64,000 bases of DNA from Alteriqipengyuania lutimaris (GTDB lineage Bacteria; Pseudomonadota; Alphaproteobacteria; Sphingomonadales; Sphingomonadaceae): contig NZ_QRBB01000001.1 of the NCBI RefSeq assembly GCF_003363135.1, forward strand, positions 434,001-498,000, read 5' to 3'. Below, in pieces: positions 55,601 to 63,782 of the stretch (position 1 is its first letter; the number at the start of each line of letters is the position of its first letter). Under the pieces are notes generated by a model. That model was given only the letters and a program-made list of their open reading frames with translations, did not search any database and was not told the origin of the DNA. The translations under genes and the position numbers were made by a program.

Positions 55601-56749
55601 CTAGCCCTTCCGGAAAGGCGTTCGCGCCTCGAGGAAGTTCTGCTCTGCGCTGATGCCCTGCGCCTCGCGCTCGAGAAATTCCGCGACCGCCGCGTGCAGG
55701 CCTGGGTCCGCGATGTAATGCGCCGAGCGGGTCTGCACCGGCGCGTATCCGCGGGCGAGCTTGTGGCCGCCCTGCGCGCCCGCCTCCACCCGGGCGAGCC
55801 CGCGTTCGATCGCCGCGTCGATCGCCTGGTAATAGCACAGCTCGAAATGGAGGAAGGGGATGTCGGCGAGGCAGCCCCAGTAGCGCCCGAACAGCGTCGA
55901 TCCGCCGATCACGTTCATCGCGCCCGCGACCGGCTGTCCGTCGATGAAAGCGAAGATCAGCAGGATTTTCTCGCCCATCCGCTGCCCCAGCAGCGAGAAT
56001 GCCTCGCGCGTGAGATAGGGCGTGCCCCACTTGCGCGCGCCGGTATCCTGGTAGAATTCCCAGAACACGTCCCACACATCCTCGGTCAGGTCGTCGCCGG
56101 TCAGGTGGCGAATCTCGACCGCCTCCTGCGCCTTCGCGCGCTCCTTGCGCAGATTCTTGCGCTTGCGGCTGGCGAGACTGTCGAGGAAGCCGTCGAAATC
56201 GACGTAGTCCTGGTTTTCCCAGTGGAATTGGAGGTCGCTGCGAATCAGCCATCCGGCGCGTTCGAACAGCGCCTCCTGCCCGGGCGCGATGAAGGTTGCG
56301 TGGGCGCCCGACAGGCCATGCTCGTGGCATATCTGCTCGGCGGCGCGCAGCAGCGGCGCGGCGAAGGCCTCGCCCCCCTCTTCCTGTCCCAGCAGCAGCC
56401 GCGGACCGGTCGCCGGGGTGAAGGGCACCGCGATCTGCAGCTTGGGGTAATAGCGCCCGCCCGCGCGCTCGTAGGCTTCGGCCCAGCCTTGGTCGAAGAC
56501 GTATTCGCCGCGGCTGTGCATCTTGAGATAGGCGGGCAGCGCGGCGTGCATGGTGCCGGTATCGTCGGCGATCGTGATCGGCGCGGCCTGCCATCCGGTG
56601 CCTGGCCCGACGCTGCCCGAATCCTCCATCGCGGCCAGGAAGGCGTGGGCAACGAAGGGATTGTCGTCGCCCGCCAGCCGATCCCATGCGACCGGATCTA
56701 TCGCGGAAACGCCACCGTGTATTCTGGCCGTGAGTTCGAGATCCGCCAT
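55601..56749 (-). CDS. FemAB/GNAT-fold peptidoglycan-recognition-like protein
   Basis: The 382-residue protein matches the Peptidogalycan biosynthesis/recognition family (FemAB-like GNAT fold). WDRLAGDDNPFVAHAFLAAME opens it, LPAYLKMHSRGEYVFDQGWA follows, and FIDGQPVAGAMNVIGGSTLFGRYWG with ELCYYQAIDAAIERGL ends the acyl-transfer fold. The substrate is unknown. It is the last gene in a minus-strand run with RidA, HAD and DUF3572, 57 bases after RidA. Confidence 0.9.
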   Translation of the reverse strand: MADLELTARIHGGVSAIDPVAWDRLAGDDNPFVAHAFLAAMEDSGSVGPGTGWQAAPITIADDTGTMHAALPAYLKMHSRGEYVFDQGWAEAYERAGGRYYPKLQIAVPFTPATGPRLLLGQEEGGEAFAAPLLRAAEQICHEHGLSGAHATFIAPGQEALFERAGWLIRSDLQFHWENQDYVDFDGFLDSLASRKRKNLRKERAKAQEAVEIRHLTGDDLTEDVWDVFWEFYQDTGARKWGTPYLTREAFSLLGQRMGEKILLIFAFIDGQPVAGAMNVIGGSTLFGRYWGCLADIPFLHFELCYYQAIDAAIERGLARVEAGAQGGHKLARGYAPVQTRSAHYIADPGLHAAVAEFLEREAQGISAEQNFLEARTPFRKG

Positions 56750-56806
56750 GCCGGCAATATAGGCGCGGCGAGGCCTCGCGTGCAGGCCCCGTCGCGCCTC
56801 CCTGCC

Positions 56807-57274
56807 CTAATGGCGGTGGTGCAGCGCGATGATCGCGTCGATTTCCACTGCGACTCCCAGCGGCAGGGTCGGCACGCCGACCGCCGCGCGCGCGTGGCGG
56901 CCCGATTCGCCGAAAATGTCGAACATCAGTTCGGACGCGCCGTTGGCGACCTTGTGCTGCTCGACGAAATCGGGGGCCGAGTTGACGAAGGCGCCGAGCT
57001 TCACGATCCGCTCCACCTTGTCGAGCGAGATGCGCGCCTTCTGCAGCTGCGCGAGGATCATGAGCCCGCAGGCGCGCGCCGCCTTGACCCCGTCGGGAAG
57101 GTCGACGTCGTCGCCCAGCCGGCCGGTGATCAGTTCGCCATCCTCGTCAAACGGCAGCTGGCCCGAGACATAGGCGATGTCGCCATGCACGGCGACGGGG
57201 ATGTAGCTGGCCAGCGCCCCCGATGCCTCGGGCAGCGTGATCCCGAGCTTGTCGAGACGTTCTTGGATACTCAT
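56807..57274 (-). CDS. RidA family protein
   Basis: The 155-residue protein belongs to the RidA/YjgF enamine/imine deaminase superfamily: YIPVAVHGDIAYVSGQLPFDEDGEL for the opening and GVPTLPLGVAVEIDAIIALH for the end. The Arg that binds the substrate carboxylate in RidA (usually before P.L at the C-terminal third) is replaced by a Gly/Val context (AAVGVPTLPLG). So this is one of the Rid subfamilies with different or unknown activity. It overlaps the HAD stop in ATGA. Confidence 0.9.
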   Translation of the reverse strand: MSIQERLDKLGITLPEASGALASYIPVAVHGDIAYVSGQLPFDEDGELITGRLGDDVDLPDGVKAARACGLMILAQLQKARISLDKVERIVKLGAFVNSAPDFVEQHKVANGASELMFDIFGESGRHARAAVGVPTLPLGVAVEIDAIIALHHRH

Positions 57275-57918
57275 GATTTGTCCTCCAGGCGTTCCATGAT
57301 CCAGGGCAGCGCGGCGTCCCACCGGTCGATCCGCGCGTGCGCATCGCCGGCCTCGGCGCCGCAGGCGATGTGGGGGGCGAGACCGGGCTCGCCGCACAGG
57401 TGCAGGCGAACCGTATCGGGCACATGCTCGCGCGCCGAGCTGTGATGCTGCGAAAGGTCGTCGATGAACACGGTCTTGCGGGGGCCGTATTCCTCGATGA
57501 TGCGTGCGATCGCGCCGCCCTTGGGCCCCTGGTTGGTATAGACCTTCGCATCGATCCCGTGCCGCGCGAGCTGGCGCGTGCGGTCTTCGCGCCGGTGGTC
57601 GAGCAGGTTGGTAAGGACCACGACGTCGGCCTTTTCGGCAAGCTGTCCGTAGGCTTCGACCGCGCCCTCGATCGGCCGCTGGCGGTCCATCTGCGTGTCG
57701 AAGAAGCCGTTGAGCAGGTTCCAGATTTCCCTTTGCTCCACCGTCTCGCCGCTCTCGCGACGGGTCAGTGCTTCGGTGAAATCGGGAGAGTCGAAGGCGA
57801 AGTCGATCGCGTGCTCCTCGCCCAGCCAGTCGCGGAAATGCGTGACCATGTGGAGCAGCACTTCGTCGCAATCGGTGATGACGAGCGGGCGGGCGGCGAG
57901 GTTTGCGGGGGCGTTCAT
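57271..57918 (-). CDS. HAD-superfamily hydrolase
   Basis: The 215-residue protein starts with the nucleophile loop LVITDCDEVLL (D-x-D-x-V), has VVLTNLLDHRREDR for motif II and the Lys/Asp end in NQGPKGGAIARII and TVFIDDLSQHH. All four HAD motifs are therefore present, and it is probably a small-molecule phosphatase with unknown substrate. It overlaps both neighbours by four bases (ATGA), showing a tight operon DUF3572-HAD-RidA. Confidence 0.88.
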   Translation of the reverse strand: MNAPANLAARPLVITDCDEVLLHMVTHFRDWLGEEHAIDFAFDSPDFTEALTRRESGETVEQREIWNLLNGFFDTQMDRQRPIEGAVEAYGQLAEKADVVVLTNLLDHRREDRTRQLARHGIDAKVYTNQGPKGGAIARIIEEYGPRKTVFIDDLSQHHSSAREHVPDTVRLHLCGEPGLAPHIACGAEAGDAHARIDRWDAALPWIMERLEDKS

Positions 57919-58196
57919 CGGATCAGTTCATCTCTTGCGGCGATGATCGCCGCGGGTTCGACATTGAGCGCATCGGCGGCAAGCACGAGGTCGGGTTCGT
58001 GCCCTGCGAGAAAATCGAGCACGGCGGCCTGAACGCTGCGCGTGCCCAGCCCTTCGCGAAGGACATCGGGGGTGAGGCCGGTCAGCGACAGCAGCCGATC
58101 CGCCCGCCGCTCGTCCGTCAGCACCCAGCCGAGCGCCGAGAGCGCGAGCGCCGATGCGTCGTGATGCGCGGATTTATCGGGCGGAAGCGTTGTCAT
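57915..58196 (-). CDS. DUF3572 family protein
   Basis: The 93-residue helical protein matches DUF3572: ALALSALGWVLTDERRADRLLSLTGLTPDVLR and AVLDFLAGHEPDLVLAADALNVEPAAI. Function is unknown; the family often lies next to response regulators such as DivK in alphaproteobacteria, as here. ATG at 58196 is divergent from divK, with 54 bases between the two starts. Confidence 0.88.
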   Translation of the reverse strand: MTTLPPDKSAHHDASALALSALGWVLTDERRADRLLSLTGLTPDVLREGLGTRSVQAAVLDFLAGHEPDLVLAADALNVEPAAIIAARDELIR

Positions 58197-58250
58197 AGGG
58201 CGCGCGGCTGGCCTATCGGTAGAGGTAAGGCAAGGGAGTGGGGGCGAGAC

Positions 58251-58619
58251 GTGGCAAAACGGATCCTTGTTGTCGAGGACAACGATCTCAACCGCAAATT
58301 GTTCTGCGACGTCCTGCGCGCCAAGGGGTACGAGGTCCTGGGCTGCGCCGATGGCAATGTGGTGATCGAGTCCGCGAGGGCGTTCCTGCCCGACCTCGCG
58401 ATCATGGATATCCAGCTGCCGCATGTCTCGGGCCTCGACCTGATTGCGCAGATGAAGGCCGACGCGCAGCTTTCCGCCGTTCCGGTGCTGGCCGTCACCG
58501 CCTATGCGGGCACGGGTGACGAAGACCGCATCCGGGCGGCAGGGGCGGAGGATTACCTCGCCAAGCCCGTCTCCATCGGGCCATTCTCGGCCAAGGTCCT
58601 CGCCCTGATCGGGGAGTAG
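58251..58619 (+). CDS. divK: Single-domain response regulator DivK
   Basis: The 122-residue receiver domain begins AKRILVVEDNDLNRKLFCDVLRAKGYEV. The phosphoacceptor Asp is in LAIMDIQLPHVSGLDL near 53, VTAYAG carries the conserved Thr, and AEDYLAKPV the Lys. There is no output domain. DivK links DivJ/PleC kinases to the CtrA phosphorelay. GTG at 58251 is preceded by GGGAGTGGGG. Its pairing with ctrA at 30293 supports an active CtrA pathway. Confidence 0.93.
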   Translation: MAKRILVVEDNDLNRKLFCDVLRAKGYEVLGCADGNVVIESARAFLPDLAIMDIQLPHVSGLDLIAQMKADAQLSAVPVLAVTAYAGTGDEDRIRAAGAEDYLAKPVSIGPFSAKVLALIGE

Positions 58620-58651
58620 GACACAGGGGGCACCCCGACCCCGAGGTATGC

Positions 58652-58680
58652 TTGACAAATGTGGGCCGAAAGAGCTTTGC
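58652..58680 (+). promoter_or_regulatory. Possible promoter for the acp-spt operon
   Basis: A perfect -35 TTGACA at 58652-58657 is followed after 17 bases by CTTTGC, a poor -10. It lies 36-64 bases before the ACP start. The -10 mismatch makes this only a candidate. Confidence 0.35.
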
Positions 58681-58715
58681 CCGCCCTCACGAAAAGGCAA
58701 CGAAAAGGATGCCCG

Positions 58716-58961
58716 ATGGACCGTGCCGATATCGACCGGCAAATCCGTGAGCTTATCGCCCCCTTCAACAAGAACGGCGTGACGATCACCGAAGAGACGA
58801 CCTTCCAGGGCGACCTCGAGTTCGACAGCCTGACGGTGATGGATTTCGTCGCCGCGATCGAGGACGAGTTCGACATCATCATCAGCATGAACCAGCAGGC
58901 CGAGATCGAGACCTACGGCCAGCTCGTCGATGCGGTGAAGAAGATGGTCGACGCCAAATGA
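58716..58961 (+). CDS. Acyl carrier protein for sphingolipid synthesis
   Basis: The 81-residue acidic protein has the phosphopantetheine Ser in EFDSLTVMDFVAAIEDEFDI. The sequence differs from fatty-acid AcpP and is directly followed, with a four-base ATGA overlap, by serine palmitoyltransferase. In Sphingomonas and Caulobacter a dedicated ACP beside spt delivers the acyl chain, so that role is inferred here. ATG at 58716 has AAAAGGAT upstream. Confidence 0.92.
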   Translation: MDRADIDRQIRELIAPFNKNGVTITEETTFQGDLEFDSLTVMDFVAAIEDEFDIIISMNQQAEIETYGQLVDAVKKMVDAK

Positions 58962-60211
58962 GCGAAGGCGTCAGCCAGCCGGACGCGCCGGTAACCCGTG
59001 AAGGCCGCGCGAAAGGCGACCTTTTCGCCAAGTTCGACGAGTTGATCGCGATGCGCGAGGGCCTGCTCGCCAGCGGGGTGGAAGACCCGTTCAACCTGGT
59101 GATGGAAAAGGTCCTCTCCCCCACCCGCGCGATCTGCAACGGGCGCGAGACGATCCTGCTGGGCACCTACAACTACATGGGCATGACCTTCGATCCCGAC
59201 GTGATCGAGGCGGGCAAGGACGCGCTGGAACAGTTCGGCAGCGGGACCACCGGCAGCCGCGTGCTCAACGGGACGTACCAGGGCCACAAGGAGTGCGAGG
59301 ACGCGCTCAAGGAATTTTACGGGATGGACCACGCGATGGTCTTCTCCACCGGCTACCAGGCCAACCTCGGAATCATCTCCACCATCGCCGGCAAGGGCGA
59401 TTACGTGGTGCTCGACATCGACAGCCACGCATCGATCTACGATGGCTGCGCGATGGGCCGGGCCGAGATCGTGCCCTTCCGCCACAATGATATCGAAGCG
59501 CTGGAAAAACGGCTGAAGCGCATTCCCGCCGACGCGGGCAAGCTGGTCGTGCTCGAAGGCGTCTACTCGATGCTGGGCGACGTTGCTCCGCTCAAGGAGA
59601 TGGTCCGCATCTGCAAGGAAGCGGGCGCGATGGTGCTGGTCGACGAAGCGCACTCGATGGGCTTTATCGGCGAAAACGGCCGCGGCGTGGCCGAGGACCA
59701 GGGCGTGCTCGACGATGTCGACTTCGTGATCGGCACCTTCTCGAAGAGCGTGGGAACGGTCGGCGGCTTCTGCGTCTCCAACCACCCCGATTTCGAGATC
59801 CTGCGGCTGGTCTGCCGCCCCTACGTGTTCACCGCCAGCCTGCCGCCAAGCGTGGTCGCCACCGCCGCGACCAGCATCCGCAAGCTGATGCACGGCGGCA
59901 ACAAGCGCGCGCATCTGTGGGAGAATTCCAAGCGGCTGCACGGCGGGCTCAAGCATATGGGCTTCCAGCTCGGCACCGACGAGCCGCAGAGCGCGATCGT
60001 CGCGGTGATCATGCCCGATCTGCAGCGCGGCGCGCAGATGTGGGAGGCGCTGCTGAAGGAAGGGCTCTACGTCAATCTCGCCCGCCCGCCCGCAACGCCC
60101 GCCAACATGACCCTGCTGCGCTGTTCGCTGTGCGCGGAGCATAGCGAGGAAGAGGTCTCGACCATCCTCGGCATGTTCGAGCGCGCGGGCAAGGCGACCG
60201 GGATCATCTGA
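58958..60211 (+). CDS. spt: Serine palmitoyltransferase
   Basis: The 417-residue PLP enzyme of the alpha-oxoamine synthase family condenses serine with an acyl thioester in sphingolipid synthesis. It shows TYNYMGMTFDPDVIEAG, GSGTTGSRVLNGTY, FSTGYQANLG, DEAHSMGFIGENGRG and the PLP Lys in GTFSKSVGTVGGFC. The sequence and ACP neighbour favour Spt over KBL or BioF. Its presence supports a sphingolipid-containing, sphingomonad-like host. Confidence 0.94.
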   Translation: MSEGVSQPDAPVTREGRAKGDLFAKFDELIAMREGLLASGVEDPFNLVMEKVLSPTRAICNGRETILLGTYNYMGMTFDPDVIEAGKDALEQFGSGTTGSRVLNGTYQGHKECEDALKEFYGMDHAMVFSTGYQANLGIISTIAGKGDYVVLDIDSHASIYDGCAMGRAEIVPFRHNDIEALEKRLKRIPADAGKLVVLEGVYSMLGDVAPLKEMVRICKEAGAMVLVDEAHSMGFIGENGRGVAEDQGVLDDVDFVIGTFSKSVGTVGGFCVSNHPDFEILRLVCRPYVFTASLPPSVVATAATSIRKLMHGGNKRAHLWENSKRLHGGLKHMGFQLGTDEPQSAIVAVIMPDLQRGAQMWEALLKEGLYVNLARPPATPANMTLLRCSLCAEHSEEEVSTILGMFERAGKATGII

Positions 60212-60245
60212 TACGGGTCATCTGATACGGGGAGGATAGCGGCGC

Positions 60246-61313
60246 ATGGAGGGGCTGGTTTTCGGCTGGCGCAGCGCGATCCTCCTCGCCGCCCTCGCTC
60301 CGCTGGTGCCGATCGGCATTGGCCTCGTCACGACGCTGCGCAACCGCATCGCCAACCGCACGCTGGCCGCGCTGCTGCTGGTGCTCGCGGGGATCGCGAC
60401 GCCGTGGATGATCGGGTTTGCCGGGTTCTACGACCGCTGGCAGGGCCTCTCCTTCGTGCCCTTCTCGCTCCCGCTGGCGGTACCGCCGCTGCTGTGGCTG
60501 TTCGCCCACGCGCTGACCGGCGGGCGCTGGCCGCCCCGGGGCGCATGGCACCTCGCGCCGGCACTGGTGCAGGCGGCGGCGAAGGTGGCGCAGGTGTGGA
60601 CCGGCTACCTGCCCGCGCTCGCCACCGCGCTCGACATCGCGCTCCTGATCTCCGCCCTCTTCTACGGCTGGCGCTCGCTCGCGCTGCTGCGCGCGTTCCG
60701 CGCCTTCCTCGCGCAGGAGCGCTCGGACGACCGGCTCTACGCAGGGATCTGGCTCAGCCGCGCGATCGTCGCGGTGCTGGCGCTGATCGCGATCGCCTTC
60801 GCCTACAAGCTCGCCGGGCTGTTCGTCCCACTCGGCTACCGGGGCAACATGGGGCAATATGTCGCGGTCGCCTTCTTCGCGCTCTATCTTGGGGTCGAGG
60901 GCTGGCGCCACGCGCGGCTCGATTATCCCACGCTGTCCGATGAGGCGCACGCCCCGCCTCCACCCGAGGCGCGGGACTGGCGCGCGCTGGGCGAAGAGGT
61001 CGCGCGCCGGATGCGCGCGGAGGGCTGGGCGCGCGATCCGCAGCTCTCGCTCGACCGGCTGGCGCGCCACATGGGCCTCAACCGCGCCTACCTCTCACGC
61101 GCGCTCAACGAGGGGCTGGGCACCGGCTTCTCCGCCTTCGTCAACGGCCTGCGGAGCGAGGAGGTCGCGCGCGCGCTCGAGGCGGGGAGCGAGGCGACGC
61201 TGCTCGACCTCGCGCTGGAGGCGGGCTTTGCCTCCAAGGCGACCTTCAACCGCGCCTTCGTGCAGCGCTACGGCATGTCGCCCTCGGCCTACAGGGCGCG
61301 GCTCGGATCGTAA
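60246..61313 (+). CDS. Membrane-embedded AraC-family transcriptional regulator
   Basis: The 355-residue protein has about seven hydrophobic helices in the first 230 residues (for example AILLAALAPLVPIGIGLV, ALDIALLISALFYGW, FALYLGVEGWRHARLDY). A cytoplasmic tail follows, and an AraC-type DNA-binding domain: LARHMGLNRAYLSRALNEGLG and LDLALEAGFASKATFNRAFVQRYGMSPSAYR. Such anchored regulators probably sense signals in the membrane. The Tat-exported protein gene follows 83 bases later and is a candidate target. Confidence 0.9.
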   Translation: MEGLVFGWRSAILLAALAPLVPIGIGLVTTLRNRIANRTLAALLLVLAGIATPWMIGFAGFYDRWQGLSFVPFSLPLAVPPLLWLFAHALTGGRWPPRGAWHLAPALVQAAAKVAQVWTGYLPALATALDIALLISALFYGWRSLALLRAFRAFLAQERSDDRLYAGIWLSRAIVAVLALIAIAFAYKLAGLFVPLGYRGNMGQYVAVAFFALYLGVEGWRHARLDYPTLSDEAHAPPPPEARDWRALGEEVARRMRAEGWARDPQLSLDRLARHMGLNRAYLSRALNEGLGTGFSAFVNGLRSEEVARALEAGSEATLLDLALEAGFASKATFNRAFVQRYGMSPSAYRARLGS

Positions 61314-61396
61314 AAAGCCGCGGCGATTGACGCTTTGCAGCGCATCGCACGGCGTGTCGCGCCATGCCTGCCGCTTCCCACACGAGAGGAGCGGAC

Positions 61397-62836
61397 ATGG
61401 ATCGACGGATGTTTCTGGGGGCAAGCGGCGCGCTGGCCGCGTGCGCAGCGCTGCCATTGCGCGCCGGGGTAAGCTCCAGTCTTGCGATAGATATGGACGT
61501 GGTCCGCGCGGCCATCTCGATCCATCCGGGAGCGCGGCGCTACCTGAGCGAGGCGCAGCTGGCCGACGCGCTCGACGAGCTGGAGCGCACCTATCTTCGC
61601 GCCGGGAGCCTTCCCGCGCGCTTCCTCGCCCTCTCTGCCTTCCTCGCGAAGCTGAAATGCGGGCACACGCACTGCAATTTCTATAACCAGGGCGACGCCG
61701 TCGCGAAGGATCTGTTCGACCTGCGCACCCGGCTGCCCTTCCTGTTCCGCTGGATCGACGGACAGATGGTCGTCACCCGCGACCTGTCGGGAAGCGGCCG
61801 CCTGCCGCCGGGCACGATCGTCACCGCGATCGACGGGCGCGCGCCCGCCGCGATCCTCGCCGCGCTGCTGCCGCTGGCGCGCGCCGATGGCGGCAACGAC
61901 GCCAAGCGGGTCGCGCAGATGGAGGTGACCGGGGGCGAGCGCTTTCCCGCCTTCGACATCTTCCAGGGCCTGCTGTTCCCGCCGCAGGACGGAGCCTTCT
62001 CCATCGCCTTCACGCCACCCGGCAGCGCGCCCGCGACCGCGCGCCTGCCCGCGCTCTCGCCCGAGGAACGGCTCGCCGCCGCGCCGCCCCTGCCCGACGA
62101 CGGCACCCCGCTATGGTCGCTGGCGCAGTGCGAGGACGGGATCGCGGTGCTGACCAAGCCGACCTGGGTGGTCTATCGCAGCGGGTGGGACTGGCAGGCG
62201 TGGCTCGCCGAGCGCGCGCCCGCGCTCTACGCCGCGCGCGGGCTGGTGATCGATATTCGCGGCAACGAGGGCGGGCTGAGCTGCGGCGACCCGATCCTCG
62301 CGCGGCTGGCGGGCGAGGACATCGTGCTCGACGAGTATCGCCAGCAGGTGCGCTTCCGCACGCTCCCCGCCGAGCTCGATCCCTACGCCGTCACGCCGGT
62401 CCCGTCCTTCCGCACGCTGGGCGTCGGGGCGGTCCCGCTCGGCGACGGGTTCTTCGGGCAGGACCCTGCGACGACGCCGGTGCCGCGCATCGCCGCGGCA
62501 AGCCCCCGCCTGACCACGCCCACCGCGATCCTCGTCGATGCGAGCAACAGCTCGGCGACCTTCCTTTTCGCCCTGCGCGCGAAAGAGCATGGGCTCGCCA
62601 CGCTGGTCGGCTCGCAAACAGGCGGCAACCGCAGGGGGATCAACGCGGGCGCGGTCGCCTTCGTCACGCTGCCCGGCAGCGGGATCGAGTTCGACCTGCC
62701 GCTGGTCGGCTACTACCCCGCCTCGCCCCAGCCCGATCGCGGCGTGCTGCCCGATATCGCGGTGGCGACGAGCGCGGCGGACATTGCCGCGGGGCGCGAC
62801 CCGCAGATCGAGGCGGCGCTCGCACACCTGCGCTGA
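61397..62836 (+). CDS. Tat-exported S41-peptidase-like protein
   Basis: The 479-residue protein starts MDRRMFLGASGALAACAALPLRAG, a twin-arginine signal. The rest resembles C-terminal processing-type S41 proteins: a PDZ-like segment (GTIVTAIDGRAPAAILAALL), GLVIDIRGNEGGLSCGDPIL, and the nucleophile region ILVDASNSSATFLFAL followed by GSQTGGNRRGINAG. The Ser in NSSATF would be the nucleophile; the second catalytic Lys is not obvious. GAGAGGAG precedes the ATG at 61397. It lies after the membrane AraC regulator on the same strand. Confidence 0.85.
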   Translation: MDRRMFLGASGALAACAALPLRAGVSSSLAIDMDVVRAAISIHPGARRYLSEAQLADALDELERTYLRAGSLPARFLALSAFLAKLKCGHTHCNFYNQGDAVAKDLFDLRTRLPFLFRWIDGQMVVTRDLSGSGRLPPGTIVTAIDGRAPAAILAALLPLARADGGNDAKRVAQMEVTGGERFPAFDIFQGLLFPPQDGAFSIAFTPPGSAPATARLPALSPEERLAAAPPLPDDGTPLWSLAQCEDGIAVLTKPTWVVYRSGWDWQAWLAERAPALYAARGLVIDIRGNEGGLSCGDPILARLAGEDIVLDEYRQQVRFRTLPAELDPYAVTPVPSFRTLGVGAVPLGDGFFGQDPATTPVPRIAAASPRLTTPTAILVDASNSSATFLFALRAKEHGLATLVGSQTGGNRRGINAGAVAFVTLPGSGIEFDLPLVGYYPASPQPDRGVLPDIAVATSAADIAAGRDPQIEAALAHLR

Positions 62837-63721
62837 TCAGCCGCCGTCGACCTTGTGCCGCACCGGCTTCACCGGGATGCGCAGGTAGGCGACGCCGTTG
62901 TCCTGCGCCTCGGGGAAGCGCCCGGCGCGGATGTTGACCTGGACCGAGGGGAGCAGCAGGCGCGGCACCGCGAGGTCGCTGTCGCGCGCCTCGCGCATGG
63001 CAACGAACTCGTCCTCGCTCACCCCTTCGTGCACGTGGACGCTGTTGCGCTTCTGCTCGCCCACCGTGGTCTCCCATGCGTAGTCGTCGCGCCCCGGGGC
63101 CTTGTAGTCGTGGCACAGGAACAGCCGGGTATCCTCGGGCAGCGCCAGCAGGCGGCGGATCGAGTGGTAGAGCTGGCGCGCATCGCCGCCGGGGAAGTCC
63201 GCCCGCGCGGTGCCGAAGTCGGGCATGAACAGCGTGTCGCCGACGAACACCGCGTCACCGATCTTGTAGGCAATATCCGCCGGAGTGTGACCGGGCACGT
63301 GCAGCACTTCGACGGTCAGCGAGCCGATCGCGAAGGTCTCCCCATCCTCGAACAGGTCGTCGAAATCGGACCCGTCGGTCTTGAGGTCGTCCATCCCGAA
63401 AACCGGGCGGAAGATCTTCTGCACGTCGCGGATATGCGCGCCGATCCCGATCCGTGCGCCCGTCTGCGCCTTGATGAAGGGGGCCGCGCTCAGGTGGTCG
63501 GCATGGGCGTGGGTTTCGAGCACGCGCGCGATCGTCACACCTTCCTCCTGCGCGGCGGCGAGGATCGCTTCGGCAGAGCGCACGTCCGCCTCGCCCGCGG
63601 CAAGGTCGAAGTCGAGCACGGGATCGATCACCGCGCCCTGCCCGGTGGCCGGGTCCCAGACGAGGTAGCTGACCGTCTTGGTCGGCTCGTCGAAGAAGGC
63701 GCGGATCTCTGGCTGCGTCAT
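62837..63721 (-). CDS. blh: Blh-type beta-lactamase-fold sulfur dioxygenase
   Basis: The 294-residue metallo-beta-lactamase protein has the ETHE1/Blh layout: VLETHAHADHLSAAPFIKAQTGARIGIG for the HxHxDH iron site, LHVPGHTPADIAYKIGDAVFVGDTLFMPDFGTARADFPGG, and CHDYKAPGRDDYAWETTVGEQK. Enzymes of this group oxidise glutathione persulfide to sulfite. It is divergent from the ArsR-type regulator at 63781, with palindromes between them, as in BigR-controlled blh operons. No rhodanese domain is fused. Confidence 0.92.
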   Translation of the reverse strand: MTQPEIRAFFDEPTKTVSYLVWDPATGQGAVIDPVLDFDLAAGEADVRSAEAILAAAQEEGVTIARVLETHAHADHLSAAPFIKAQTGARIGIGAHIRDVQKIFRPVFGMDDLKTDGSDFDDLFEDGETFAIGSLTVEVLHVPGHTPADIAYKIGDAVFVGDTLFMPDFGTARADFPGGDARQLYHSIRRLLALPEDTRLFLCHDYKAPGRDDYAWETTVGEQKRNSVHVHEGVSEDEFVAMREARDSDLAVPRLLLPSVQVNIRAGRFPEAQDNGVAYLRIPVKPVRHKVDGG

Positions 63722-63742
63722 GGCTGGCTCCTATGGTGACGC

Positions 63743-63782
63743 TTGACATATATTAGCGATTGCTTATTTAGCAAGTGCTAAT
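63743..63782. promoter_or_regulatory. BigR-like operator and promoter between blh and the ArsR gene
   Basis: ATTAGC (63752-63757) and GCTAAT (63777-63782) form outer arms; TTGCT (63760-63764) and AGCAA (63770-63774) form an inner pair. Overlapping them is a good rightward promoter, TTGACA (63743) with TATTTA (63765) after 16 bases. The -10 is only ten bases before the regulator ATG, which overlaps the right arm. The AT-rich ATTAG/CTAAT form fits BigR/SqrR-type operators; the exact regulator is inference. Confidence 0.6.
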
